This document shows positions 1 through 7,931 of a DNA stretch of 64,000 nt, piece after piece; position 1 is the first letter of the stretch, and every line of letters begins with the position of its first letter. The translations under genes were made by a program, and so were the position numbers. The DNA comes from CBDDKZ01 sp965230415. Lineage in GTDB: Bacteria; Bacteroidota; Bacteroidia; Cytophagales; JAAEPT01. The notes under the pieces were generated by a model. The model saw nothing but the letters and a program-made list of their open reading frames with translations, had not been told where the DNA came from and did not search any database. The stretch lies in contig CBDDKZ010000005.1 of assembly GCA_965230415.1 (NCBI GenBank), positions 558,001 to 622,000 of the forward strand. Direction: 5' to 3'.

Positions 1-1122
1 TGCTATAGCTTCAACCTCATAATAAGCAACAAAATGTTTCAAGGCCGCTTCAGCCTTAAGCAGGTCTTTTTGTGGTTCGTTGGGGTAAATAGCCGTATTG
101 TCCAGTAATTTACCCTGCCTATCCAAAACAACCACTTTACATCCCGTTCTAAAGCCCGGGTCTATGGCCATAATTGTTTTTTGCCCTAACGGAGAGGCCA
201 AAAGCAACTCCCTCAGATTATCAGCAAATACCTTAATAGCTTCAATGTCTGCTTTTTTCTTAGACATCAAACGTGTCTCTGTTTCAATAGAAGATGACAA
301 CAATCTCTTATATGAATCTTCAACAGCAAGCCTCACGTGCTTACCCGATTCATGATTGTTTTTGACAAACAGAGGTTTTAGAATAGCAATTGCGCGTTCT
401 TCCTCGGGTTCGATATCCATGGCCAGAAAACCTTCTTTCTCACCTCTTCTTATAGCTAACACTCTATGCGAAGGAGCCTTGGACAAGGGTTCCTCCCATT
501 CAAAATAATCTTTGTACTTTTGTGCTTCTTCATTCTTCCCACGCAATACCCGGGCTTTTACCAGGGCTTCCTTATCAAAAAGATGACGAATTTTCTCACG
601 TGCCTGAGTATCCTCGCTTACCCATTCGGCAATAATATCTCTCGCTCCCTCCAAAGCTTCATTGGTATCTTTTACACCTTTTTCTTCATCAATGAAATTA
701 CCTACCAAATTATTGACAATATCCATATTCTGCTCAAATAGCAATTGAGCCAAAGGTTCTAAACCTTTTTCGCGAGCAACCGTCGCCTTAGTACGCCTTT
801 TGGGCTTGTACGGCAGGTACAAGTCCTCCAATTCGCTTAATGTTTGCGCTGCAAGTAGTTTCTTTTTAAGTTCCGGACTAAGTTTACCCTGATCTTCTAT
901 CGTTTTCAAAATAAACTCACGACGCTTTTCCAACTCCGTAAGGCGCTCGTACTCATCTCTGATTGAGCTAATCTGAACTTCATCAAGGCTCCCCGTTACT
1001 TCTTTACGGTATCGGGCAATAAAAGGCACTGTCGCACCTTCATTAATTAAATTCAAGGTATTTGCAACTTGTTTTTCATTAATCGCTAAAGCTAAGGCAA
1101 TTTTTTCTACGTACGCAACCAT
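1..1122 (-). CDS. tex: Tex-family RNA-binding protein, N-terminal part (runs off the window)
   Basis: The frame is open from the ATG at 1122 down to base 1, giving the first 374 residues of a larger protein. The start (MVAYVEKIALALAINEKQV) and the segments TVPFIARYRKEVTG and LEDLYLPYKPKRRTKATVA are hallmarks of the Tex N-terminal helical region, followed by the YqgF-like domain (AYYEVEAIA lies at the window edge). Tex is a cytoplasmic nucleic-acid-binding protein that usually ends in an S1 domain, which would lie outside this window. Typical Tex length is 700-780 residues, so about half is visible. No frameshift or stop is seen. It has no same-strand partner nearby, so it is probably transcribed alone. 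Confidence 0.95.
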   Translation of the reverse strand, partial: MVAYVEKIALALAINEKQVANTLNLINEGATVPFIARYRKEVTGSLDEVQISSIRDEYERLTELEKRREFILKTIEDQGKLSPELKKKLLAAQTLSELEDLYLPYKPKRRTKATVAREKGLEPLAQLLFEQNMDIVNNLVGNFIDEEKGVKDTNEALEGARDIIAEWVSEDTQAREKIRHLFDKEALVKARVLRGKNEEAQKYKDYFEWEEPLSKAPSHRVLAIRRGEKEGFLAMDIEPEEERAIAILKPLFVKNNHESGKHVRLAVEDSYKRLLSSSIETETRLMSKKKADIEAIKVFADNLRELLLASPLGQKTIMAIDPGFRTGCKVVVLDRQGKLLDNTAIYPNEPQKDLLKAEAALKHFVAYYEVEAIA

Positions 1123-1252
1123 AAGTTTTTCGCTATAAACAGGGCGTCAAACGTAGAATTTAGTTTATAATTATCCAAATACATAAGCACTTTTTGTATG
1201 CCAAAAATGCTCGATTGAAGTATAAATCTAAGTTGCGATTAAAAAATAGCGC

Positions 1253-1834
1253 TTATTCGTTAATTTTGATATGTGACCAGTTTTCGCCAGACTTTATTCG
1301 ATATAACTGCATCTCACTAATTCCGAATTGCTTGGCAATAACCTTCATCCTTGTTTTGCGATTAGGATCAAAGATCATTTTTTTTATCCGCATAACGTCA
1401 GTAGAAGTTAGTTTATGGCCAACCTGCGGCCGCTGTTGTTTTTGTTTCTCTTTTCCTTCTATTACTCGGGGGTTGTGTTCCTGATGAGAGATTAACTCCT
1501 TACGGGATACCCACCTCAGGTTTCTCACATGATTATTCTTTTTGATATAATCTAAGTGAGTAACAAAACGTTGATCCTCGTGTGGGTTGGGTAAAAAGTG
1601 TGCTGCCACCAGCTTATGAACATAAAAAGTCTTTTCTTTACCGTTCAAATTCACCTTTAAAGCTTTGTAACCTCCTATGGTGCTGCCACCCAATAGTGTA
1701 CCGTCTTGCATGCGGTTTGAGAAGCTCATCAAACGCCCTACATTTGATACCGCATAACGTAAATTAGCATTCCCTTGTGGGAATTCAATCTCTTTCCATT
1801 CTTCATCTGGGTAATTTTCGATCATCTTATTCAA
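1253..1834 (-). CDS. NUMOD4/HNH endonuclease-like protein with C-terminal HTH
   Basis: The 193-residue product has a NUMOD4-like N-terminus (EEWKEIEF, then YAVSNVGRLMSF), a central HNH-type core (VHKLVAAHFLPNP, then THLDYIKKNNHVRNLRWVS) and a C-terminal helix-turn-helix-like segment (KVIAKQFGISEMQLYRIKSG). This is the layout of stand-alone HNH endonucleases related to homing enzymes. The HNH core keeps the His, Asp and paired Asn positions, so it may be active. It is not inside a host gene, intron or recognisable prophage. An internal ATG three codons downstream is an alternative start. Nuclease activity is inferred from family; the target is unknown. Confidence 0.8.
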   Translation of the reverse strand: MNKMIENYPDEEWKEIEFPQGNANLRYAVSNVGRLMSFSNRMQDGTLLGGSTIGGYKALKVNLNGKEKTFYVHKLVAAHFLPNPHEDQRFVTHLDYIKKNNHVRNLRWVSRKELISHQEHNPRVIEGKEKQKQQRPQVGHKLTSTDVMRIKKMIFDPNRKTRMKVIAKQFGISEMQLYRIKSGENWSHIKINE

Positions 1835-2107
1835 ATGTTTCTGATTAAAAATATGAGTTGTTAATAAACGGTTATTTCATAAGCATCATCATTGGTTCGA
1901 GTGACTAATTGCCACAACAACGTTTTAATACAAAGTGAGTACTTTTAGATAATAACCTCATAGCTAATAAATTTGTTGGCCGCATACCCATAAATTTTTA
2001 CGCGACCCTGAAAACTTTTCAAACCACAGAACTTTGTAAATTTTGAAGTAACCAGTAATCAAAAAGTTGTTTAATAGTTGAAAAAACTATGTTAAACACT
2101 AATATGC

Positions 2108-2146
2108 AAATTTCTAAATTATTATACACATAATTTTTAGAAATTT
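2108..2146. promoter_or_regulatory. AT-rich inverted repeat upstream of the RIC-like gene
   Basis: The left arm 2108-2122 (AAATTTCTAAATTAT) and right arm 2130-2146 are complementary over 10 bases plus another 5 after a 2-base bulge, around a 7-base loop. The dyad ends 10 bases before the TAATTTTG box, where an operator or activator site would lie. Function is inferred from position only. Confidence 0.35.
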
Positions 2147-2156
2147 GAAAGATTTC

Positions 2157-2164
2157 TAATTTTG
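2157..2164 (+). promoter_or_regulatory. Candidate Bacteroidota -7 box TAATTTTG
   Basis: TAATTTTG matches the Bacteroidota -7 consensus TAnnTTTG exactly, 43 bases before the ATG at 2208. No clear TTTG -33 element sits at the usual distance, and the inverted repeat occupies that place. It would drive the 2208-6670 gene run. Confidence 0.4.
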
Positions 2165-2207
2165 TAGAAGTTCCATGTACATCAGCTTGTACGAATAAAG
2201 TCAATTA

Positions 2208-2945
2208 ATGTTAGATAAAAAAATAGGTGAATTAGTAACTGAGAACTCTTTGTTTGCCTCTGTACTCTATTACTTTGGAATTAATTTCGAAAGTGATGCT
2301 AATAGTCAGCTGGAAGCATTGTGCACAAAAAAAGGGTTGAAGGGTTCATTTATTATCAAAAAGCTGCAACAGATTGACACACCTAATAATTACATCGAAC
2401 TGGTCAAAGACTTCCCTATTGAATTGGTATTGTCATTACTTCAACAATCTCACAAGGATTATTTGCAAATTAAAATACCTTTTCTTAAAGATATCATTCT
2501 TCAAAGTTCAGAATCGCACTTTTCAAACAAACAGCTCATCAAAGACCTCAAAACAATATTCCCTGTTTTTGTCGAAGATTTTATCACGCATATTTTCAAA
2601 GAAGAAGACACCTTATTTCATTATATAAAAACATTACTCCATATAAAGGCTAATCCTGCAGAATATGCCAAGCTATTTGATCTTTTAAACACATATCATC
2701 TTGGAAACTTTATTGACAATCATGAGTGCTGTGATGAGATGAAAGGAATAAGAGAGTTGACCGGTAATTACATGTACAAAGAGGGCGCTCATCCAACAGA
2801 GATTATACTTTTAGACACACTGGCATCTTTCGATAAAGACTTAAAAATACATGCTAATATCGAAGATGAAATTTTATTTAAAAAAACGTTAAATTTGGAA
2901 GATGAAGTGCTGGAAATATTTGCACAAAAAATAATTCAGAATTAA
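2208..2945 (+). CDS. RIC/ScdA-like hemerythrin-domain protein with degenerate N-terminal motif
   Basis: The 245-residue cytoplasmic protein opens with IGELVTENSLFASVLYYFGI, the signature start of the DUF542 domain of RIC/ScdA di-iron Fe-S repair proteins. A hemerythrin-like helical domain follows with metal-ligand-like positions: HKDY, FITHIFKEEDTLF, FIDNHECCDEM and IHANIEDEILF. In RIC proteins the DUF542 segment carries conserved cysteines right after the GI motif; here that position reads NFESDAN, so the pair is missing. RIC repairs nitrosatively or oxidatively damaged Fe-S clusters; with the cysteines lost this protein may only bind iron or oxygen/NO. Its stop overlaps the ruvX start by one base. 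Confidence 0.75.
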   Translation: MLDKKIGELVTENSLFASVLYYFGINFESDANSQLEALCTKKGLKGSFIIKKLQQIDTPNNYIELVKDFPIELVLSLLQQSHKDYLQIKIPFLKDIILQSSESHFSNKQLIKDLKTIFPVFVEDFITHIFKEEDTLFHYIKTLLHIKANPAEYAKLFDLLNTYHLGNFIDNHECCDEMKGIRELTGNYMYKEGAHPTEIILLDTLASFDKDLKIHANIEDEILFKKTLNLEDEVLEIFAQKIIQN

Positions 2946-3355
2946 TGCCTCGAATTCTTTCAATAGATTATGGTCTAAAAAGAGTTGGACTTGCTGTTAC
3001 AGACCCCATGCAAATCATTGCTTCGGCTCTTGAAACAGTTCCCGAAAAGGAAATAATGTCGTACCTAAAATCCTATACGGAAAAGGAAGAGGTTGAATTA
3101 TTTGTTTTAGGCTACCCTACCAGAAGTGATGGTAGTGACACGCATGCAACTCCTCATGTAAGGGAATTCAAAAAAAGACTCGAAAAGTTATTTACACAAA
3201 TCCCTGTACAACTTGAAGATGAATCTTATACTTCGAAAAGAGCGATGGAAGCTATGGTTCAAGCAGGAGTTAAAAAGAAAGACAGAAGGAAAAAAGAAAA
3301 TTTAGATAAACTGAGTGCGGTTATCATATTACAATCGTACATGGGCCAAATTTAA
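2945..3355 (+). CDS. ruvX: RuvX/YqgF putative pre-16S rRNA nuclease / Holliday junction resolvase
   Basis: The 136-residue product has the YqgF fold landmarks: ILSIDYGLKRVGLAVTD at the N-terminus with the first catalytic Asp, the LFVLGYPTRSDGS segment, LEDESYTSKRA and the C-terminal LDKLSAVIILQSYM with the last acidic residue. Length is normal for the family. RuvX/YqgF acts in the cytoplasm on 16S rRNA 5' maturation and was earlier called a Holliday junction resolvase. The ATG overlaps the upstream stop by one base, and def begins two bases after its stop, so the genes are almost certainly co-transcribed. Confidence 0.93.
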   Translation: MPRILSIDYGLKRVGLAVTDPMQIIASALETVPEKEIMSYLKSYTEKEEVELFVLGYPTRSDGSDTHATPHVREFKKRLEKLFTQIPVQLEDESYTSKRAMEAMVQAGVKKKDRRKKENLDKLSAVIILQSYMGQI

Positions 3356-3357
3356 CT

Positions 3358-3915
3358 ATGATATATCCAATAGTAGCATACGGTGATCCTGTGCTAAAAA
3401 AAGAAGCGGCAGATATCGACAAGGAGACTTTTGAAGAGCTGGATCAATTAATCGACGACATGTTTGAAACCATGTACAATGCCAATGGAGTAGGCTTAGC
3501 CGCGCCCCAAATTGGTAAGTCCATTCGACTTTTCGTTGTTGACGGAGAGCCCATGGACGAAGAAGACTTGCAGGGTTTCAAGAAGGTTTTTATTAATCCT
3601 GAAATTATTGAAGAGTACGGCGACGATTGGCCCTTTGAAGAGGGTTGTCTAAGTATTCCTCACATTCGCGAATCGGTTGATCGCGCTGAGACTTTAAAAA
3701 TAAAATATTTTGATAGAAATTGGAACGAGCAAATTGAAGAATACAGTGGTATTGCCGCCCGCATTATTCAGCACGAGTACGATCACATTGAAGGAATACT
3801 TTTTACAGACCACCTAAGCAATCTTAAAAAACGACTAATTAAGAAAAAACTCGTAGCAATTTCGAAAGGCCAAATTGATGTAAGCTATAGAATGCGCTAT
3901 CCTCTGAAAAAATAA
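3358..3915 (+). CDS. def: Peptide deformylase
   Basis: The 185-residue product has all three deformylase motifs: GVGLAAPQIG (motif 1), EGCLSIP (motif 2, metal-binding Cys) and QHEYDHIEG (motif 3, HExxH metal site). It removes the formyl group from the N-terminal Met of new proteins and is normally essential. The start is fixed by the tight junction two bases after ruvX; MIYPIVAYGDPVLKK is the usual N-terminus. The ruvX-def pairing is a familiar Bacteroidota arrangement. Nothing unusual is seen. Confidence 0.97.
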   Translation: MIYPIVAYGDPVLKKEAADIDKETFEELDQLIDDMFETMYNANGVGLAAPQIGKSIRLFVVDGEPMDEEDLQGFKKVFINPEIIEEYGDDWPFEEGCLSIPHIRESVDRAETLKIKYFDRNWNEQIEEYSGIAARIIQHEYDHIEGILFTDHLSNLKKRLIKKKLVAISKGQIDVSYRMRYPLKK

Positions 3916-3931
3916 ATCTGTAACAATAGCA

Positions 3932-4720
3932 ATGTTAGAACACTTAAATATCAGTCTAATACAATCCTCAATACATTGGAATGATATTCATGCAAACCTT
4001 GCTATGTTTGAGGAAAAAATATGGTCTATTGAAGAGAATACACACCTAATTTTGCTACCAGAAACATTTAATACCGGGTTTGTTATGGACTCCGGTGCTA
4101 AAACCGAAATACAAAATGGCCTTACATTTAAATGGATGCACCAAATGGCCCAACAATTTGATGCGTCAATCGGCGGCAGCTTTCTTGTTAAAGAAAAAGG
4201 CAAAATTTACAATCGATTCTACCTCATAAAACCCAACGGCTCTTTTGGTAATTACGACAAAAAGCACCTTTTCAGGCTTGCTGAAGAACATAAGCTTTGT
4301 GAGTCCGGACAAAGCCAAAAAAGGTTTAACTTGGGTAACTGGAGCATAAGCCCCTTTATCTGTTACGACTTGCGTTTTCCGGTATGGATGCGAAACGAAA
4401 GGCTTGACGGCAATTTATCAACGGATTTATATGTAGTAGTCGCCAACTGGCCTGCCGCTCGTAAAAAAGCGTGGCTTTCTTTACTTTGTGCACGTGCTAT
4501 TGAAAATCAGGCTTATGTAGCCGGTGTAAATCGAACAGGAACAGATAACAACCTGACATATGAAGGGGATAGTGTTGTATTCTCGCCAATTGGTGAACAT
4601 TTAAACAACCCTTCGGATAAAGACGAAATAATTACTATTAAATTAAGCAAAAGTGTTCTGAATGAAGCAAGGAAACAACATCCTTTTTATCTCGACGCGG
4701 ACAATTTTCGATTATTATGA
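3932..4720 (+). CDS. Nitrilase-superfamily amidohydrolase, omega-amidase (YafV) type
   Basis: The 262-residue protein carries the nitrilase catalytic triad: Glu44 in LLPETF, Lys110 in YDKKHLF and Cys143 in FICYDLRFP. The short N-terminus, the C-x-D-LRFP context and overall length fit omega-amidases such as YafV, which hydrolyse alpha-ketoglutaramate and alpha-ketosuccinamate in metabolite repair. Substrate is inferred from subfamily resemblance. It lies 16 bases after def and overlaps the next gene by four bases, so it is in the same run. No signal peptide is present, so it is cytoplasmic. Confidence 0.88.
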   Translation: MLEHLNISLIQSSIHWNDIHANLAMFEEKIWSIEENTHLILLPETFNTGFVMDSGAKTEIQNGLTFKWMHQMAQQFDASIGGSFLVKEKGKIYNRFYLIKPNGSFGNYDKKHLFRLAEEHKLCESGQSQKRFNLGNWSISPFICYDLRFPVWMRNERLDGNLSTDLYVVVANWPAARKKAWLSLLCARAIENQAYVAGVNRTGTDNNLTYEGDSVVFSPIGEHLNNPSDKDEIITIKLSKSVLNEARKQHPFYLDADNFRLL

Positions 4721-5370
4721 TAAAACATAAAATTTTCCTTTTACTCGCTTTATCTATTGGCATAACAGGGTTTGCAGCTAAACCTCAGGAAGGATATCTC
4801 GTTTTCCGAAATGGCGGAGACACGCTTAGAGGCAAAATCAAACCTTCGAGCTTCAAGGATTGGCGAGATTTTACTTTTATATACCCTGATGGGGAAAAGG
4901 TAAAATATACACCATCGCAAGTGAAGGCCATTAAAATTGGGGTAGATGAATATGTCTCAGAAAAACTGGAAAAATTGGATTGCGAAAAGAATTTCACGAA
5001 TGATGGCTATGTGCTTCTCAAAGTCTTGGAACGTGGAACCATTAATTTGTATCAATTAGACTATTGCGCCAGCGAAGGCGATTTTCAGGATAAAAAAAAT
5101 CGAGTTAGCAAAAAGGCGGAGTGCTTTTCTTACTTCTATTGCCTGAAAGAGGGAGGTAATAATTATTACCAGGCATTCAGAAAAGATCACCAAATGGTTA
5201 TCAGGCCTAAACAGGCACATTCTACCGCTCAATTGGCAGGGTACCTCAAGGAATGCAAAACAATTTCGGACAATGTGTTGTTTGAAGTGGTTGAACGGAA
5301 GAAAATTCAACTCATCGTACAAAAATACAATGAATGTTCTCTAATAATACCGAATAAAAATGATAAGTAA
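4717..5370 (+). CDS. Exported protein of unknown function
   Basis: The 217-residue product starts with a signal peptide (IFLLLALSIGITGFAA) and then a GYLVFRNGGDTLRGKI motif followed by YTPSQVKAIKIG. This resembles a Bacteroidota-wide exported family of unknown function that begins with a 'GDTxxGxI' beta segment. I cannot assign a role. It has four non-signal cysteines in the middle and C-terminal parts. Its ATG overlaps the amidase stop by four bases and its end overlaps murF by 11, so it is translationally coupled to both. Confidence 0.8.
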   Translation: MIKHKIFLLLALSIGITGFAAKPQEGYLVFRNGGDTLRGKIKPSSFKDWRDFTFIYPDGEKVKYTPSQVKAIKIGVDEYVSEKLEKLDCEKNFTNDGYVLLKVLERGTINLYQLDYCASEGDFQDKKNRVSKKAECFSYFYCLKEGGNNYYQAFRKDHQMVIRPKQAHSTAQLAGYLKECKTISDNVLFEVVERKKIQLIVQKYNECSLIIPNKNDK

Positions 5371-6670
5371 ACCGGCTACTACTGAACAAATTTACGAGGC
5401 ATTTAAAATTTCAAAAGGTATATGCACCGACACCCGAAAGCTTTTTAAAGACTGCTTTTTTGTCGCGTTGAAAGGGGGGAATTTCGATGGGAATACCTAT
5501 GCTTTAACAGCCTTGGAAAAAGGGGCTAAATTTGCTTTGGTAGACAACCCTGATCTTTCTTCCCAACATGCCTGTATTTATGTAGAAAATTGCCTGACTT
5601 CTTTGCAGGACCTTGCGGGCTATCACAGATCTTTTTTAAATATTCCTGTTATCGGTATTACAGGGAGTAACGGAAAAACTACAACTAAAGAACTAATCAA
5701 CGCAGCCTTATCGAAAAAGTACAAAACACATTACACCAAAGGAAATTTCAATAATCATATTGGAGTACCTCTCACACTACTTGAAACACCACTGGATACC
5801 GAAATTGCCATCATAGAAATGGGCGCAAATCATGTCGGTGAAATTGAGGAGTTGTGTAAGATTGCACGGCCTTCCCACGGAATTATTACTAACATAGGAA
5901 CTGCTCATATCGAAGGTTTCGGAGGAATAGAAGGTGTAAAAAGAGGCAAAAGTGAATTATACCGATTCATTCAATCACACAAAGGCACCTTATTTGTTAA
6001 CGGAAGTGATCAAACATTGGTAGACCTGGCCAGCTCATCTTCCAAGATACAGTATTATCTAGGTAATCAGGTTGGCTCCTACAACAGTAAGCTTTTGGAT
6101 ACTACTCCTTTTATCAAATTCGAGCACAATAATGGACGTACGGTAAACACCCAACTTGTTGGAAATTACAATTTCAATAACATTGTTTCTGCATTATGTA
6201 TTGCAGATTTTTTTGATGTTCCCGAAGAACAGTCCATAGAAGCTATAAAAAATTATGCCCCAAACAACAATCGTTCGCAAGTTGTCCGCGTTGGCCACAA
6301 AATGATTCTCCTGGATGCTTATAATGCCAATCCATCTTCTATGAAAGCAGCACTTTCAAATTTACACGAAATGAACAGCAAGAATAAAGCAGTTATTTTG
6401 GGAGACATGTTTGAACTAGGTGAAGCGAGCGATAAGTTTCACGGAGAAATTGTAGATTTATGTGTCAGTAAACTTCGATTTGACATGTGTATTTTCTGCG
6501 GGGAACAGTTTAGCACACATGCTTCGAACGAAAGCAAAAACACCCTGTTTTTTAATTCCAGGGCAGATTTACTAAAATATATTTCGCAAAATCAGCTGGA
6601 CTATGAAATATTACTCATAAAAGGTTCCCGTGGTATGGGGCTTGAAGAGTTAGTTCCCAATTTAAGTTGA
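5360..6670 (+). CDS. murF: UDP-N-acetylmuramoyl-tripeptide--D-alanyl-D-alanine ligase MurF
   Basis: The 436-residue product has the Mur-ligase P-loop GITGSNGKTTTKELI, the NFNNHIGVPLTLL motif, IIEMGANHVGEIEELC, the NIGTAHIEGFG segment and the C-terminal domain start LDAYNANPSSMKAAL specific to MurF. It adds D-Ala-D-Ala to the UDP-MurNAc-tripeptide in the cytoplasm, the last soluble step of peptidoglycan precursor synthesis. Length is normal. It starts inside the end of the previous gene (11-base overlap) and closes the plus-strand run. Only eight bases separate it from the convergent barrel gene, and no terminator hairpin is evident there. Confidence 0.97.
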   Translation: MISKPATTEQIYEAFKISKGICTDTRKLFKDCFFVALKGGNFDGNTYALTALEKGAKFALVDNPDLSSQHACIYVENCLTSLQDLAGYHRSFLNIPVIGITGSNGKTTTKELINAALSKKYKTHYTKGNFNNHIGVPLTLLETPLDTEIAIIEMGANHVGEIEELCKIARPSHGIITNIGTAHIEGFGGIEGVKRGKSELYRFIQSHKGTLFVNGSDQTLVDLASSSSKIQYYLGNQVGSYNSKLLDTTPFIKFEHNNGRTVNTQLVGNYNFNNIVSALCIADFFDVPEEQSIEAIKNYAPNNNRSQVVRVGHKMILLDAYNANPSSMKAALSNLHEMNSKNKAVILGDMFELGEASDKFHGEIVDLCVSKLRFDMCIFCGEQFSTHASNESKNTLFFNSRADLLKYISQNQLDYEILLIKGSRGMGLEELVPNLS

Positions 6671-6678
6671 GAATTATA

Positions 6679-7350
6679 CTAATTCTTAGCAAAATTGTAT
6701 CCAACAGAAAACATCGTTGTTCTTGTTTGTATGCGGACAGGATTAGTTATTGTATTATTATTAAAATCGTCAAGGTTATTAATATTTGCCAAACCATATA
6801 CAAGGCGGGCACTTATAGATATACCATTACTAAATTGATGTGCCAGTCCTACAACAATACCTCCATCCAATCGATTATAATCGTCCAGAGCATCGTAATT
6901 TACCTCTCTTACCACTGAATTAGAAGACACTGCTCTCCCTTTGTTTCGGGCGGCTAGCAGAAAGCCTCCTTCTACACCGGCCTCAATATCCAAACCTTGT
7001 ATCGGGCTGTAAACAAAGACAAGAGGTAAAGTAAAAAAATGCAAATGATAGCGTATCCCGTTTCTACTGGTATTAAACCCTATTCGTTCCCCTTTGTTTG
7101 AATAAAGTACCTCGGTACTAAACCCCAGCACGTCATTAATTTCAAAAATATACTGGAAACCACCATGATATGATAAACGAAAGTTATTACCACTTGAATT
7201 GACATTTACATTTCTTGAACCATCCCGGGTAAATTGTACCAGATCTACAACACTCACGCCTGCTTTAAATCCCATTTTATCTTGAGAAAGTCCGCGTAAC
7301 GACAAAATCAGTACAATTGTTAGAAAAAAGAACTTAAGTAAGTGAGCCAT
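6679..7350 (-). CDS. Outer-membrane beta-barrel protein (PorT-like/porin family)
   Basis: The 223-residue product has a signal peptide (LKFFFLTIVLILSLRGLSQ) followed by KMGFKAGVSVVDLV, alternating aromatic/polar strands, and a final strand TMFSVGYNFAKN ending in an aromatic-rich beta signal. This is the usual look of Bacteroidota small outer-membrane beta-barrel proteins (PorT-like). Specific function is unknown. It is divergent from the thioredoxin gene and convergent with murF. A TAAATTTG box lies 26 bases upstream of its start. Confidence 0.78.
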   Translation of the reverse strand: MAHLLKFFFLTIVLILSLRGLSQDKMGFKAGVSVVDLVQFTRDGSRNVNVNSSGNNFRLSYHGGFQYIFEINDVLGFSTEVLYSNKGERIGFNTSRNGIRYHLHFFTLPLVFVYSPIQGLDIEAGVEGGFLLAARNKGRAVSSNSVVREVNYDALDDYNRLDGGIVVGLAHQFSNGISISARLVYGLANINNLDDFNNNTITNPVRIQTRTTMFSVGYNFAKN

Positions 7351-7375
7351 CGTTTAATCTTTAGTAACGTGTGAA

Positions 7376-7383
7376 CAAATTTA
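7376..7383 (-). promoter_or_regulatory. Candidate -7 box TAAATTTG for the barrel gene
   Basis: Read on the minus strand, the bases give TAAATTTG, an exact TAnnTTTG match 25 bases upstream of the ATG at 7350. The -33 TTG element is not clear. Confidence 0.4.
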
Positions 7384-7444
7384 ATAAAATTAGTTGTTCT
7401 AAAACGTTAGTTTTAATACATATTTTAGTCAAAAAATCAGTTTT

Positions 7445-7924
7445 ATGCTGCGTATAATTATATTCATCGCCTTAGTTTACAATTTCTTAACTGTACAACT
7501 ATTTGCACAACAATCTGTTGACAAAGAAGAGACAAAGCTGGGATACATGACCTCCAATGAAGACAAGGTTGGTATTGTATTCGAAAAAGGGACATTAGAA
7601 GATATTATTGAAAAAAATGGAGCTTCGAAAGTCTACTTTCTAGACATCTATGCCGAGTGGTGTGGTCCCTGTAAAAGAATGAGTAAAAAAACTTTTACCG
7701 ACAAAGAAGTTGGTGAGTTCTTTAATGAGAACTTCATTAGTGTGAAGGTAAATTGGGATATTAAAGAAAATCGTGAATACCTGAACAAATTCGAAATCAG
7801 GGGTCTTCCATCATTACTATTTGTTGATTCCGAGCTAAACCTCATACATATGGGGGTCGGCATGCATGACGAGGCTGATTTAATTAAACTTGGCAAAAAG
7901 GCGTTGAAGAAAAACACTAAGTAA
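7445..7924 (+). CDS. Secreted thioredoxin-fold protein
   Basis: The 159-residue product has an N-terminal signal peptide (IIIFIALVYNFLTVQLFAQ) and a thioredoxin domain with WCGPC at residues 72-76 and the cis-proline loop GLPSLLF. The domain resembles the DUF255/thioredoxin_7 type, in which an AEWCGPCKRM motif is followed by T-F-x-D. It probably acts as a periplasmic or envelope disulfide reductase. The hydrolase gene follows seven bases after its stop, so the two are likely co-transcribed. Confidence 0.85.
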   Translation: MLRIIIFIALVYNFLTVQLFAQQSVDKEETKLGYMTSNEDKVGIVFEKGTLEDIIEKNGASKVYFLDIYAEWCGPCKRMSKKTFTDKEVGEFFNENFISVKVNWDIKENREYLNKFEIRGLPSLLFVDSELNLIHMGVGMHDEADLIKLGKKALKKNTK

Positions 7925-7931
7925 TAGTGGC

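Larger units (their letters stand above)
1835..2207. other. Intergenic region, divergent promoters
   Basis: These 373 AT-rich bases lie between the HNH-like gene and the plus-strand housekeeping run. I see no gene. The half nearest the plus-strand genes holds an imperfect AT-rich inverted repeat (2108-2146) and a promoter-like box at 2157-2164, listed separately. Confidence 0.6.

Noticed and set aside
1194..1484. Plus-strand ORF opposite the HNH-like gene
   Set aside because: It is a shadow of the NUMOD4/HNH gene in another frame, with no recognisable features.
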